This document shows positions 20,252 through 28,274 of a DNA stretch of 64,000 nt, one piece after another. Position 1 is the first letter of the stretch. The number at the start of each line of letters is the position of its first letter. The notes beneath the pieces were generated by a model. That model saw nothing but the letters and a program-made list of their open reading frames with translations. It was not told the origin of the DNA and did not search any database. Both the position numbers and the translations under genes were made by a program. The DNA lies in contig CP064988.1 in the NCBI GenBank assembly GCA_016699855.1, positions 5,050,501 to 5,114,500 of the forward strand, given 5' to 3'. The DNA comes from Rhodospirillales bacterium (GTDB lineage: Bacteria > Pseudomonadota > Alphaproteobacteria > Reyranellales > Reyranellaceae).

Positions 20252-21283
20252 ATGACGAGCGCGAGCCTCTCCAACCGCGCGGCGTGGCTGTGGATCGCCG
20301 GCGCGGTAGGCGCGCTGGTGCTGCTGGCGCTGGCGTTCGGCGACCTCACCGGCCAGATCGGCCGCGTCGCGGCGGAGTGGCAGACGCGGCTCAACCGCGA
20401 GGTCGGTCTGCGGCTGCGTTCGATCGCCGACACCGGCGACGCCACGGCGCTATGGGCTTTGCTCGGCACCGGGCTGCTCTACGGGATCGTCCACACGCTC
20501 GGGCCCGGCCACGGCAAGGCGATCGTGGTCGCCTACTTCCTCGATGGCGCGCGGCGGCGCGCCTGGATCGAGGGCGCGCTGGCCGGCGCGTGGATCGCCA
20601 TCACGCACACCGCGGCGGCGCTGGCGCTGGCCGCCGTGCTGTTCCTGCTCGGCCGCACGCGACCGCTCTCGGCGCTGGCCGACGTGCGGCTGGTCGAGCT
20701 CGTCTCGTACACGTTGATCGTCGCCGTCGGCCTGTGGCGCCTCCACGCCGGCCTCACCGGCCGTCTGCACGACCACGACCATGGCGACGGTGGTGGCCAC
20801 GACCACCACGCCCATGATCATGGACACGCGCACGGCCATGCGCACACGCACGCACACGACCATGGCCACCGGCACGACCACGACCACGCGCGCGACCATG
20901 GTCACGAAGATGGGCGTTCCGGGAGCCATGGCGCGGTGGCGTCGCCGGGGGGCTGGCGCGCGTTTTTCCGGCTCGACGCCGGGCTCGGCCTGCTGACCGC
21001 CGCGGGCGTGGCGCCCTGCGCCGGCGCGGTGGTGATGGTGCTGTTCGCCGCCGCCTTCGACGTCGTCTGGGCGGGATTGCTCGGCGTCGTCGCCATCGCC
21101 TTCGGCATGGCCGCGACCCTGACGGCCGTCGGGCTGGCGTCGATGGCCGCCAAGCGGCTGATGATCGGCGAGAGCGCGTCCGACGCCATCGGGCGGATCA
21201 CCACGATCGTCGCGGCCGTGATCGTGCTGGCGACCGGCGGCCTGCTGCTGCTCGGCGCCCTGGTGCGCCTTTTCGGACGGTGA
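20252..21283 (+). CDS. NicO-family nickel/cobalt transporter with His-rich loop
   Basis: A 343-residue membrane protein. Six or more hydrophobic helices carry the NicO/RcnA signature HTLGPGHGKAIVVAYFL (residues about 85-101) and the second signature GVAPCAGAVVMVLFA near 250. Between them, residues about 170-230 are almost entirely His, Asp and Gly (HDHDHGDGGGHDHH and repeats), a typical metal-binding cytosolic or periplasmic loop. The family exports Ni/Co or moves it across the membrane. ATG 20252 follows AAGGAACGTGAC. It lies 105 bp after the DUF1007 gene and likely belongs to one operon with it. Confidence 0.92.
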   Translation: MTSASLSNRAAWLWIAGAVGALVLLALAFGDLTGQIGRVAAEWQTRLNREVGLRLRSIADTGDATALWALLGTGLLYGIVHTLGPGHGKAIVVAYFLDGARRRAWIEGALAGAWIAITHTAAALALAAVLFLLGRTRPLSALADVRLVELVSYTLIVAVGLWRLHAGLTGRLHDHDHGDGGGHDHHAHDHGHAHGHAHTHAHDHGHRHDHDHARDHGHEDGRSGSHGAVASPGGWRAFFRLDAGLGLLTAAGVAPCAGAVVMVLFAAAFDVVWAGLLGVVAIAFGMAATLTAVGLASMAAKRLMIGESASDAIGRITTIVAAVIVLATGGLLLLGALVRLFGR

Positions 21284-21425
21284 CGACGGCCGATCCGCGC
21301 CGGAATGCCGCGCGCATGACCCCGTGACAAGCGCGCATGGCTTCGCGCGTTGCCGCGGGGCGTGCGCGCCGGCATGTTGAAGCCGCGCCGCCGAGACGCC
21401 GGCGCAGGGCATCGAGGCGATCATC

Positions 21426-22331
21426 GTGAGCGACGCGACGGCGGGCACGCCGGCACCCCGGTTCGACCGAAGATTGCTGCTCGGCATCCTCTTCATGTGC
21501 GGGTCCGGGGCGCTGTTCCCGGTCATGAACGGCCTCGTGAAGCAGCTCAGCGCCGGCTACGAGTCGCCGCAGATCGTGTGGGCGCGCACGCTGGGGCATC
21601 TGATCTTCGTGCTGCTGCTGTTCGCGCCGCGGCGTGGCATCGGCATCATCCGCTCGAACCGGCTGGGCTGGCAGGTCGGCCGGTCGCTCCTGCTGCTGGT
21701 GTCGACCTCCTGCTTCTTCTACGCCGTGCAGTTCGTGCCGCTGGCCAAGGCGGCGTCGATCAGCTTCATGGCGCCGCTGCTGGTCACGGTGCTGGCGGTG
21801 CCGATCCTCGGCGAGCGCATCGGCATCCACCGTCTCGGCGCGGTGCTGGCCGGCCTGGTCGGCGTCCTCATCGTGATCCGGCCGGGCACCGAGGTGTTCC
21901 AGTGGGCGTCGCTGCTGATCCTGTGCAGCGCGGCGTGCTACGGCCTCTACCAGATCTTCACGCGCCGCGTCGCCGGCGCCGACGCGCCGGAGGTCTCCGT
22001 GGTCTACAGCGCGCTGGTCGGCACGCTGGTGATGACCTGCCTGGTGCCGTTCTTCTGGACCACGCCGCAGTCGCTCAAGGACATCGCCATCCTGACCAGC
22101 CTCGGAATCTTCGGCGGGCTCGGCCATTACTGCGTCGCCAAGGCGATGACCTACGCCGCCGCCAACGTGCTGTCGCCGTTCCAGTACTTCCAGATGGTCG
22201 GCTCGGTGATCGTCGGCTTCGTGATGTTCCACGAGGTGCCGGACGGCTACACGTGGCTGGGCGCCGCCGTCATCATCGCCAGCGGCCTCTACATCGGCTG
22301 GAACGAGTCCCGCAAACCGCGCGCGGCCTGA
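21426..22331 (+). CDS. EamA/DMT-family permease
   Basis: A 301-residue inner-membrane protein with about ten hydrophobic helices in two EamA halves. Typical features are MNGLVKQLSAGYESPQIVWAR in the first half (shortened here to its ends), FVPLAKAASISFMAPL, IGIHRLGAVLAGLVGVLIVIRP closing half one, and the second half from SLLILCSAACYGLYQIFTRR. Substrates in this superfamily range from amino acids to nucleotide sugars and cannot be predicted. Start GTG at 21426, preceded by GAGGCGATCATC. Its stop is 4 bp from the convergent SnoaL-like gene end. Confidence 0.88.
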   Translation: MSDATAGTPAPRFDRRLLLGILFMCGSGALFPVMNGLVKQLSAGYESPQIVWARTLGHLIFVLLLFAPRRGIGIIRSNRLGWQVGRSLLLLVSTSCFFYAVQFVPLAKAASISFMAPLLVTVLAVPILGERIGIHRLGAVLAGLVGVLIVIRPGTEVFQWASLLILCSAACYGLYQIFTRRVAGADAPEVSVVYSALVGTLVMTCLVPFFWTTPQSLKDIAILTSLGIFGGLGHYCVAKAMTYAAANVLSPFQYFQMVGSVIVGFVMFHEVPDGYTWLGAAVIIASGLYIGWNESRKPRAA

Positions 22332-23593
22332 CGCCTCAGTGCATCTTGCGCCGGTCGCGCTTCGGGGCCGGCGGCGCCGGCGCCGCGCCGGCCGGGCCGG
22401 GCGCCTGGGCCGACTGGTGGTGGATCATGCGCCACGCGCCGTCCTCGCGCGTGAACACGTTGGTCGCCAGCAGGTGCGCGCCCGGCAGTATCTCGCGGCA
22501 GATCACCATCCCCATGTCGCCGCGCGCCACCACGACGTCCTCGACGATGCGCACCGTGGTCGGCTGGGCGGGGTTGCGCAGGATGGCGCGCCAGCTCGCG
22601 AGGATCGTGGCACGGTCGTAGAGCGGCGGCTGCCCGGGATGCAGGCAGGCGACCGGCGCGGCGCGCGCCCACAGCGCGTCCATCGCCTCGATGTCGCGGT
22701 CGACGAAGGCGCGGTACAGCGCCCGGTTGGCGCGCGCCACGCCGGCGCGGTCGCCGCCGGCGCGCGCCGTGACGACGGTTGGCGGCTTGGGATCCTCGTC
22801 CGGCTACGGGCTTGCGCTTCTCGACGAAGGCGTCGACCGCCTCCTTGTGATCCTCGGTCTGGTGCGCGATCGCCTGCATCGAGGCCGACATGTCGAGCAG
22901 GGTCGAAAGCTCGCTGCGCGCACCCTCGCGCACCAGGCGCTTGGCCATGCGCAGGCCGTAGGCGGGATTGACCGCGATGCGCCGCGCCAGCGCGCGGGCC
23001 TCGTCCATCAGCTTGTCGTCGTCCACCACCTTGGAGACCAGCCCCATCTCGAAGGCCTGCTCGCCGGTGAACTGCTCGCCGGTGAAGGCCATCAGCATGG
23101 CGTTGGACATGCCCACCGCGCGCGGCAGGAACCAGGCGCCGCCGTCGCCAGGGATGATGCCCAGCTTCACGAAGCTCTCGGCGAAGCGCGCGCTTTTGCC
23201 CGCGATGCGGATGTCGCACATGCAGGCGAGGTCGCAGCCGGCGCCGATGGCGTGGCCGTTGACGGCGGCGATGATCGGCACCTCCAGCTCGTACATCGCC
23301 GTGGGGATGCGCTGGATGCCCTTGATGTAGCCGTTGCGCACGCCGTAGACGCTGCCGCCGAACATGCCCTCCTTGGTCTTCATGTTGCGCACGTTGCCGC
23401 CCGAGCTGAACGCCGTGCCGGCGCCGGTCAGGATCGCGCACTTGACCTCGTAGTCGTCGTTGATGCGCGCCAGCGCGTCGACGATGGCCGAGATCGTCGC
23501 GTCGTCGGAGATCGCGTTGCGGACGTCCGGATCGTTGAGCGTCAGGGTGACGATCCCCTCGGCGCTCTTTTCGTACAGCAGTTTGTCGGCCAT
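22289..23593 (-). CDS. Enoyl-CoA hydratase/isomerase, 3' end disturbed by an indel near 22808
   Basis: The supported coding part is 22804-23593 (about 262 residues), with ATG 23593. Crotonase motifs are GAGTAFSSGGNV (oxyanion loop, about residue 57-68) and VNGHAIGAGCDLACMCD (about 108-124), then AESFVKLGIIPGDGG with the usual active-site acid. The family should end soon after EAVDAFVEKRKP. Here the frame instead reads on to 22289 through Arg-rich nonsense on top of the SnoaL gene. Removing one C or G from the run CCCG at 22807-22810 would place a TAG (22804-22806) directly after KRKP. A base-call error or recent mutation is likely. Divergent from the first acyl-CoA dehydrogenase gene, with which it probably works. 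Confidence 0.8.
   Translation of the reverse strand: MADKLLYEKSAEGIVTLTLNDPDVRNAISDDATISAIVDALARINDDYEVKCAILTGAGTAFSSGGNVRNMKTKEGMFGGSVYGVRNGYIKGIQRIPTAMYELEVPIIAAVNGHAIGAGCDLACMCDIRIAGKSARFAESFVKLGIIPGDGGAWFLPRAVGMSNAMLMAFTGEQFTGEQAFEMGLVSKVVDDDKLMDEARALARRIAVNPAYGLRMAKRLVREGARSELSTLLDMSASMQAIAHQTEDHKEAVDAFVEKRKPVAGRGSQAANRRHGARRRRPRRRGARQPGAVPRLRRPRHRGDGRAVGARRAGRLPASRAAAALRPCHDPRELARHPAQPRPADHGAHRRGRRGGARRHGDGDLPRDTAGRAPAGDQRVHARGRRVAHDPPPVGPGARPGRRGAGAAGPEARPAQDALRRQAARGLRDSFQPM
22336..22740 (-). CDS. SnoaL-like (NTF2-fold) protein
   Basis: A 134-residue protein of the NTF2/SnoaL fold used for small-molecule binding or isomerisation. Start GTG 22740 (ARANRALYRAFVDRDIEAMD). The family pattern is clear: WARAAPVACLHPGQPPLYDR, ILASWRAILRNP, and the ending NVFTREDGAWRMIHHQSAQ. 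The last 20 residues are a Pro/Ala-rich tail. The reading frame is open back to a TAG at 22804-22806, so a few upstream codons are possible. It lies inside the literal reading frame of the enoyl-CoA hydratase gene, which appears to run on after an indel; the SnoaL frame is the one with protein-like content here. Confidence 0.75.
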   Translation of the reverse strand: MARANRALYRAFVDRDIEAMDALWARAAPVACLHPGQPPLYDRATILASWRAILRNPAQPTTVRIVEDVVVARGDMGMVICREILPGAHLLATNVFTREDGAWRMIHHQSAQAPGPAGAAPAPPAPKRDRRKMH

Positions 23594-23612
23594 GGCGCAT
23601 ACCTCGAAACGG

Positions 23613-23626
23613 TAAATGGACGTTTA
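23613..23626. promoter_or_regulatory. Candidate palindromic operator in the hydratase/dehydrogenase divergent gap
   Basis: TAAATGGACGTTTA is an inverted TAAA-N6-TTTA site, 20 bp from the hydratase start and about 96 bp from the dehydrogenase start. Its place between divergent acyl-CoA genes fits a TetR- or MerR-type regulator of fatty-acid or branched-chain catabolism, but the arms are short and no regulator gene is nearby. Confidence 0.3.
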
Positions 23627-23721
23627 ATTCCGGCGGAACGGGTCTAGGATTAGCGGAGTGCGGCGCGCCGGCCAACGGCCATGGCGCGCCGCCCTCGAAA
23701 TCGTTCCGGAGGAAGCCCGCG

Positions 23722-24879
23722 ATGTCCGCGCCCGCGCTCGAGTTCCCGCCCTTCCGCCTGCCGCCCGACATCGAGGAGCTGCGCGCCGAGGTCCGCGCCT
23801 TCCTCAAGGAGACGCTGCCGGAGATCAAGGGCGGCGAGCGCTACAAGAGCTGGAACAGCCGTTCGCCCGAGTTCAGCCGCAAGCTGGGCGAGAAGGGCTG
23901 GATCGGCATCACGTGGCCGAAGCGCTACGGCGGCGCCGAGAAGACCTTCCTGCACCGCTACGTGATCACCGAGGAGCTGCTGGCCAACGGCGCGCCGGCC
24001 GGCTCGCACTGGGTCGCCGACCGCCAGAGCGGCCCCAACATCATCCGCTTCGGCAACGACGAGCTGAAGGATTCGATCCTGCCGCGCATCGTCAAGGGCG
24101 AGTGCTTCTTCTCGATCGGCATGAGCGAGCCGGATTCGGGCTCCGACCTCGCCTCGGTGCGCACCCGCGCCGACAAGGTCGAGGGCGGCTGGCGCGTCAA
24201 CGGCACCAAGATCTGGACCAGCGGCGCGCACCGCTCGCACTACGCCATCGTGCTGCTGCGCACCAGCGGCCAGCACGGCGACAAGCACCGCGGCCTCAGC
24301 CAGCTCGTGGTCGACCTGGCGTCGCCCGGCATCACCATCCGGCCGATCATCAACCTCAACGGCAAGCACGACTGGAACGAGGTCGTGTTCCGCGACTGCT
24401 TCGTGCCCGATCCGATGATGCTGGGCGAGGAGGGCGACGGCTGGCTCCAGGTCACCGGCGAGCTGGCCTACGAGCGCAGCGGCCCGGAGCGCTTCCTGAC
24501 CAACGTCCATGTGCTGCGCGAGCTGATCCGTCTGGTCGGCCGCCAGCCCGGCGCCCAGGCCCAGGCCGTGGTCGGCAAGCTGGCCGCCCGCCTGTGGAGC
24601 CTGCGGCAGATGTCGCTGTCGGTGTCCGGCATGCTGCAGCAGGGCAAGTCGCCGGTCGCGGAGGCGTCGGTGACGAAGGATCTCGGTACCCATTTCCAGC
24701 AGGACCTGCCGGAGATCGCGCGCCTGCTGGCCGAGACCGACGCGGCCGACGAGGACGATCTCGCGGAGTTCCTCGACATGTGCCAGATGGCGACGCTCGC
24801 GGCGCCGGCCTATTCGATCCAGGGCGGCACCACGCAGGTGCTGCGCGGCATCATCGCGCGCGGCCTCGGTCTGCGCTGA
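23722..24879 (+). CDS. Acyl-CoA dehydrogenase, first of three
   Basis: A 385-residue FAD flavoenzyme that introduces a 2,3 double bond into acyl-CoA. Visible signatures are IGITWPKRYGGAEKTFLHRY, the FAD-contacting SIGMSEPDSGSDLASVRT (residues about 132-149), TKIWTSGAHRSHYAIVLLRT, and the C-terminal YSIQGGTTQVLRGIIARGLG. Its tail carries the GGTTQVLR form typical of FadE subunits that pair with a second chain. The next gene begins within 15 bp, and both are about 350-390 residues, as in heteromeric FadE pairs. ATG 23722 was chosen; the frame is not open much further in family-like sequence. Confidence 0.9.
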   Translation: MSAPALEFPPFRLPPDIEELRAEVRAFLKETLPEIKGGERYKSWNSRSPEFSRKLGEKGWIGITWPKRYGGAEKTFLHRYVITEELLANGAPAGSHWVADRQSGPNIIRFGNDELKDSILPRIVKGECFFSIGMSEPDSGSDLASVRTRADKVEGGWRVNGTKIWTSGAHRSHYAIVLLRTSGQHGDKHRGLSQLVVDLASPGITIRPIINLNGKHDWNEVVFRDCFVPDPMMLGEEGDGWLQVTGELAYERSGPERFLTNVHVLRELIRLVGRQPGAQAQAVVGKLAARLWSLRQMSLSVSGMLQQGKSPVAEASVTKDLGTHFQQDLPEIARLLAETDAADEDDLAEFLDMCQMATLAAPAYSIQGGTTQVLRGIIARGLGLR

Positions 24880-24893
24880 AGGAGCCAATGCAC

Positions 24894-25955
24894 ATGTCGA
24901 CGGAGAACGAGACCCGCCAGATGTTCGTCGAGACGGCCGCCAAGCTGTTCTCGGAGCAGGCGACGCGCGAGGTCATCAACGGCTTCGAGAAGGGCGAATG
25001 GCCTGCCGATCTGTGGCGACAGGTCGAGGAGGCCGGTCTGCCGTGGGCGGCGGTGCCCGACACGATGGGCGGCGCCGGCGGCGACCTCGGCGACCTGATG
25101 GCGGTGCTGCGCGAGGCCGGCCGCAACGCCGTGCCGCTGCCGATGGCGGAGACCGGGCTGGGCGCGCTGTTCGCGGCCGAGGCGGGGCTGACGCCGCCGC
25201 CCGGACCGATCGCGCTGGTGATCGCCGACGCCAAGGCGCCGGTCCGCATCGCCGGCGGCAAGGTGACCGGCAAGGTGTCGCGGGTGGCCTTCGCGTCGGT
25301 ATGCGACCATTTCGTCGTCGTGGCGCCGGGCGAGTCGGGACCGGCCGTCGCGGTCGTGCCGCGCGCGGCGGCGAAGATCGCGGCGCAACAGGGCCAGACC
25401 GGCGAGCCCTACGACGACGTCGCCTTCGAGGGCGCGGCGGCGGGCGCCACGGCGGCGGCGAAGACCACGCCGGAGCGCGCCTTCGAGCTGGCGGCGCTGG
25501 CGCGCGTCAGCCAGATGACCGGCGCCGCCGACCGCGTGCTGTCGATCGCCACGCAGTATTCCAAGGAGCGGGTGCAGTTCGGACGCTCGATCAGCACCTT
25601 CCAGGCGATCCAGCACATGCTGGCGGAGCTCGCGACCTACGTCGCCGCCGTCGCCGCCGCCGCGCAGGCGGCGGCGCGCGACGCCGAGGAGGGCCACGGC
25701 ACCTTCGCGATCATGGCGGCGAAGACCCAGGCCGGCGAGGCGGCGCACAAGATCTGCGCCATCGCGCATCAGTCGATGGGCGCGATGGGCTACACCTACG
25801 AGCACATCCTGCACCAGTACACCCGCCGCCTGTGGGTGTGGCGCCGCGACTACGGCAGCGAGACCTACTGGGGCGCGCGGCTCGGCCGGGCGCTGGCAGA
25901 GGCCGGTCCGGACGCGTTCTGGCCGTCGCTGACGGCGAGCCGGATCGCGGCGTAG
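24894..25955 (+). CDS. Acyl-CoA dehydrogenase, second of three (shorter partner-type chain)
   Basis: A 353-residue protein (from ATG 24894). AAGGAG at 24879-24884 sits 9 bp before this ATG but only 3 bp before the alternative ATG 24888. The N-terminal helical part (ETRQMFVETAAKLFSEQATRE) is followed by PWAAVPDTMGGAGGDLGDLMAVLRE, then a short beta domain, then the C-terminal helices QYSKERVQFGRSISTFQAIQ and ICAIAHQSMGAMGYTYEHIL. Such smaller FadE chains often lack one set of catalytic residues and act only with a full-length partner. It directly follows the first dehydrogenase, suggesting a two-subunit enzyme. Confidence 0.88.
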   Translation: MSTENETRQMFVETAAKLFSEQATREVINGFEKGEWPADLWRQVEEAGLPWAAVPDTMGGAGGDLGDLMAVLREAGRNAVPLPMAETGLGALFAAEAGLTPPPGPIALVIADAKAPVRIAGGKVTGKVSRVAFASVCDHFVVVAPGESGPAVAVVPRAAAKIAAQQGQTGEPYDDVAFEGAAAGATAAAKTTPERAFELAALARVSQMTGAADRVLSIATQYSKERVQFGRSISTFQAIQHMLAELATYVAAVAAAAQAAARDAEEGHGTFAIMAAKTQAGEAAHKICAIAHQSMGAMGYTYEHILHQYTRRLWVWRRDYGSETYWGARLGRALAEAGPDAFWPSLTASRIAA

Positions 25956-26020
25956 ACCGCCGCGCGGCGCCGCCACCGCTTGGCGGCGCCGACCTTGGAC
26001 GAAGGGCAGGGAGGAAGGGC

Positions 26021-27217
26021 GTGGCACCCGACAGTCTCGACCGGTCGTCCGAGGCCATCGACTACGTCGCCCGTGCGCGCGAGGTCGCCGTCAAGGCGGC
26101 GGCGCTGTCCGACGAGATCGAACGCCAGCGCCGCCTGCCGCCGGCGCTGCTCGACGCGCTGCACGGCGCGGGGCTGTTCCGTCTGCTGCTGCCGCGCGCC
26201 TTCGGCGGCGCCGAGACCGATCCGCTGACCTTCTTCAAGGTGATCGAGGCCGTCGCCAAGGCCGACGCCAGCACAGCGTGGTGCCTGGGCCAGGCGTCGG
26301 GCTGCTCGATGGCGGCGGCGTATCTCGATCCCGCGGTCGCGCGCGCCGTGTTCGGCGACGATCCGCGCGCCGTGCTGGCGTGGGGCCCCGGCCCCAAGGT
26401 GCGCGCCGTGCAGGTCGAGGGCGGCTACCGCGTCACAGGCGAGTGGAGCTTCGCGTCGGGCGGCCGCCACGCGACGTGGCTGGGCGCGCATTGCCCTATC
26501 TTCACGCCCGACGGCGCGCCGCTGCGCGACGCCGCCGGCCGCGGCGTCGAGCGCACCATGCTGGTGCCGGCGTCCGAGGTGGTGTGGACCGACATCTGGA
26601 AGGTGGTCGGCCTGCGCGGCACGGCCAGCGACGCCTTCGCGCTGACCGACCATTTCGTGCGCGCCGACCACTCGATCACCCGCGACTTCGAGAAGGAGTG
26701 CCGCGAGACCGGGCCGCTCTACCGCATGTCGGCGCTGGCGCTTTACGAGATCGCCTTCGCCGGCGTGTCGCTGGGCATCGCGCGCGCCTGCCTCGACCAG
26801 TTCATCGAGGTGTCGCGCACCAAGGTGCCGCGCGGGCTGAAATACGCGATCCGCGACAACGCGGTCGTGCAGGCCGGCGCGGCGCGGGCGGATATCGGCG
26901 TGCGGTCGGCGCGGCTCTACCTGACGAAGACGTTCCGCGCGATCTGGGACGAGGTCCGCCAGCCCGGCGCCCGCTTCACGCTCGACCAGCGCATCGCGCT
27001 GCGCGGCGCCTCGACCCACGCCATCCACCAGTCGCGCGAGGCCGTCGATTTCGCCTACAACGCCGCCGGCGCCACCGCGATCTTCGAGAGCCATCCGCTG
27101 GAGCGCCGGTTCCGCGACATGCATACCGTCACCCAGCAACTCCAGGGCCGCGCCCAACATTTCGAGTCGGTCGGCGCCCACATGCTCGGCAGCGCGCCCG
27201 ACCTCACTTTCGTCTGA
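26021..27217 (+). CDS. Acyl-CoA dehydrogenase/HpaB-like flavin monooxygenase family, third of three
   Basis: A 398-residue protein from GTG 26021, preceded by GGGAGGAAGGGC (strong ribosome site). It has N-terminal ACAD helices (VARAREVAVKAAALSDEIER, PALLDALHGAGLFRLLLPRA), GEWSFASGGRHATWLGAHC in the middle domain, and a C-terminal domain of the Acyl-CoA_dh_2 type (PF08028). This subclass includes two-component flavin monooxygenases as well as dehydrogenase-like desaturases. The DVIVxxx loops typical of true ACADs are replaced by WKVVGLRGTASDAF. It follows the two FadE genes by 65 bp and is probably in the same operon. Confidence 0.85.
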   Translation: MAPDSLDRSSEAIDYVARAREVAVKAAALSDEIERQRRLPPALLDALHGAGLFRLLLPRAFGGAETDPLTFFKVIEAVAKADASTAWCLGQASGCSMAAAYLDPAVARAVFGDDPRAVLAWGPGPKVRAVQVEGGYRVTGEWSFASGGRHATWLGAHCPIFTPDGAPLRDAAGRGVERTMLVPASEVVWTDIWKVVGLRGTASDAFALTDHFVRADHSITRDFEKECRETGPLYRMSALALYEIAFAGVSLGIARACLDQFIEVSRTKVPRGLKYAIRDNAVVQAGAARADIGVRSARLYLTKTFRAIWDEVRQPGARFTLDQRIALRGASTHAIHQSREAVDFAYNAAGATAIFESHPLERRFRDMHTVTQQLQGRAQHFESVGAHMLGSAPDLTFV

Positions 27218-27236
27218 AATTCCGCGGGAGGCCGTC

Positions 27237-27638
27237 ATGGGACTCGGAGTCCTTCAGCACTACACGATCGAGCCGGTCGATCTCGAGGCGACCAGGGATT
27301 TCTACGTCGAGGCGCTCGGCCTCGAGGTGGGCGAGCGTCCGCCGCTCGGCTTCCCCGGCTACTGGCTGTACTCCGGCGGCGTCGCGACCGTGCATCTGCT
27401 CGGGCCGCGGAAGCCGCGCGAGGGGATCGTCGTGCGTCCGCCCGGCGAGCGCATGGACAACACCGGCCGGTTCGACCACATCGCGTTCGCCGCGTCCGAT
27501 GTCGACGCGGTGCGGAAGCGGCTAGATGCCAAGGGCGTGAAGTACCGCGAGCAGACCGTGCCCCGGACCGGCGCCAAACAGATATTCCTGCACGATCCCG
27601 ACGGTGTCGGGGTCGAGCTCAACTTTCCGGCGATGTGA
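27237..27638 (+). CDS. VOC (glyoxalase/extradiol dioxygenase fold) protein
   Basis: A 133-residue vicinal-oxygen-chelate domain. It begins LQHYTIEPVDLEATRDFYVE (first strand with a potential metal-binding His at residue 7), contains FDHIAFAASDVDAVRKRLDA with the second-module His, and ends PRTGAKQIFLHDPDGVGVEL with the usual metal-binding Glu. These residues match glyoxalase-type or methylmalonyl-CoA-epimerase-type VOC enzymes. It is 19 bp after the third dehydrogenase gene, so it likely serves the same catabolic route, perhaps as an isomerase or lyase. Start ATG 27237 follows GGGAGGCCGTC. Confidence 0.85.
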   Translation: MGLGVLQHYTIEPVDLEATRDFYVEALGLEVGERPPLGFPGYWLYSGGVATVHLLGPRKPREGIVVRPPGERMDNTGRFDHIAFAASDVDAVRKRLDAKGVKYREQTVPRTGAKQIFLHDPDGVGVELNFPAM

Positions 27639-27734
27639 CGTGAATGAGAAGTAGGTAATTAGTCACTTTTCTTCCGGGTGAAACCGGCGTAGGTTGAGGC
27701 GATCCAAACCGGCCCCGCCGAGGGAGCGTCCAAC

Positions 27735-28259
27735 ATGCCCGCCAGCTTCAAGCACGCCGTCGACCGGCTCTCGGCCGGGCAGAAGACGCTGACCACCTGC
27801 TGGCTGGCGTCCTACAAGATGATCCTCAAGTTCCACGGGCAGCGCACGGACAACATCCAGGCGCGGATGCAGTCGGCGGGCATCGACGCGGCCGACGCCG
27901 AGGCCAACGGCCTGCTCGACACCGACTACGACAAGGCGGGCCGCGCGCTGGGCAACGACCGCTTCGCCGGCACCAAATTCAACAAGGAGCAGGGGTTCTT
28001 CGACGTCGGATTGTCCGACGGCTGCGAGGCGTTCCTCAAGATTCTCGCGGCCGCGCCGTTGTGGACCTCGCGCCGCGCCGGCAAGGAGTTCCATATCGTC
28101 GTCGCCGTCGGCTGGGACGACGACAACGAGCAGATCATCTTCCTCAATCCGTTCCCCGGCCCGGACCACGCGCTGGAGGTGAAGCTCAAGGGCAACCTCT
28201 TCGTGCGCAACATCACCTCGGCCGCCGGCTCGGTGCAGAGCGCCGTCATCGTCCCCTGA
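27735..28259 (+). CDS. Papain-like cysteine-protease-fold protein
   Basis: A 174-residue protein without a signal peptide. The segment LTTCWLASYKMILKF (residues about 19-33) has the Cys followed by an aromatic and a helix, as in the papain-like C39/C70 families. FHIVVAVGWDDDNEQIIFLNP (about 117-137) supplies the His, followed by a possible Asn/Asp of a triad (NP). The order Cys then His is the unpermuted papain arrangement. Such short orphans are sometimes effectors or immunity-linked proteases; no partner is visible here. The upstream gap (27639-27734) is AT-richer than neighbours and contains TAATTAGTCACTTTTC. Start ATG 27735 follows GGGAGCGTCCAAC. Confidence 0.65.
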   Translation: MPASFKHAVDRLSAGQKTLTTCWLASYKMILKFHGQRTDNIQARMQSAGIDAADAEANGLLDTDYDKAGRALGNDRFAGTKFNKEQGFFDVGLSDGCEAFLKILAAAPLWTSRRAGKEFHIVVAVGWDDDNEQIIFLNPFPGPDHALEVKLKGNLFVRNITSAAGSVQSAVIVP

Positions 28260-28274
28260 CGGCGGCGCCGGCGG

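Noticed and set aside
20781..20935. His/Asp repeats (CAY GAY) looking like a DNA repeat or tandem array
   Set aside because: They encode the His-rich metal loop of the NicO transporter and stay in frame; not a separate repeat element.
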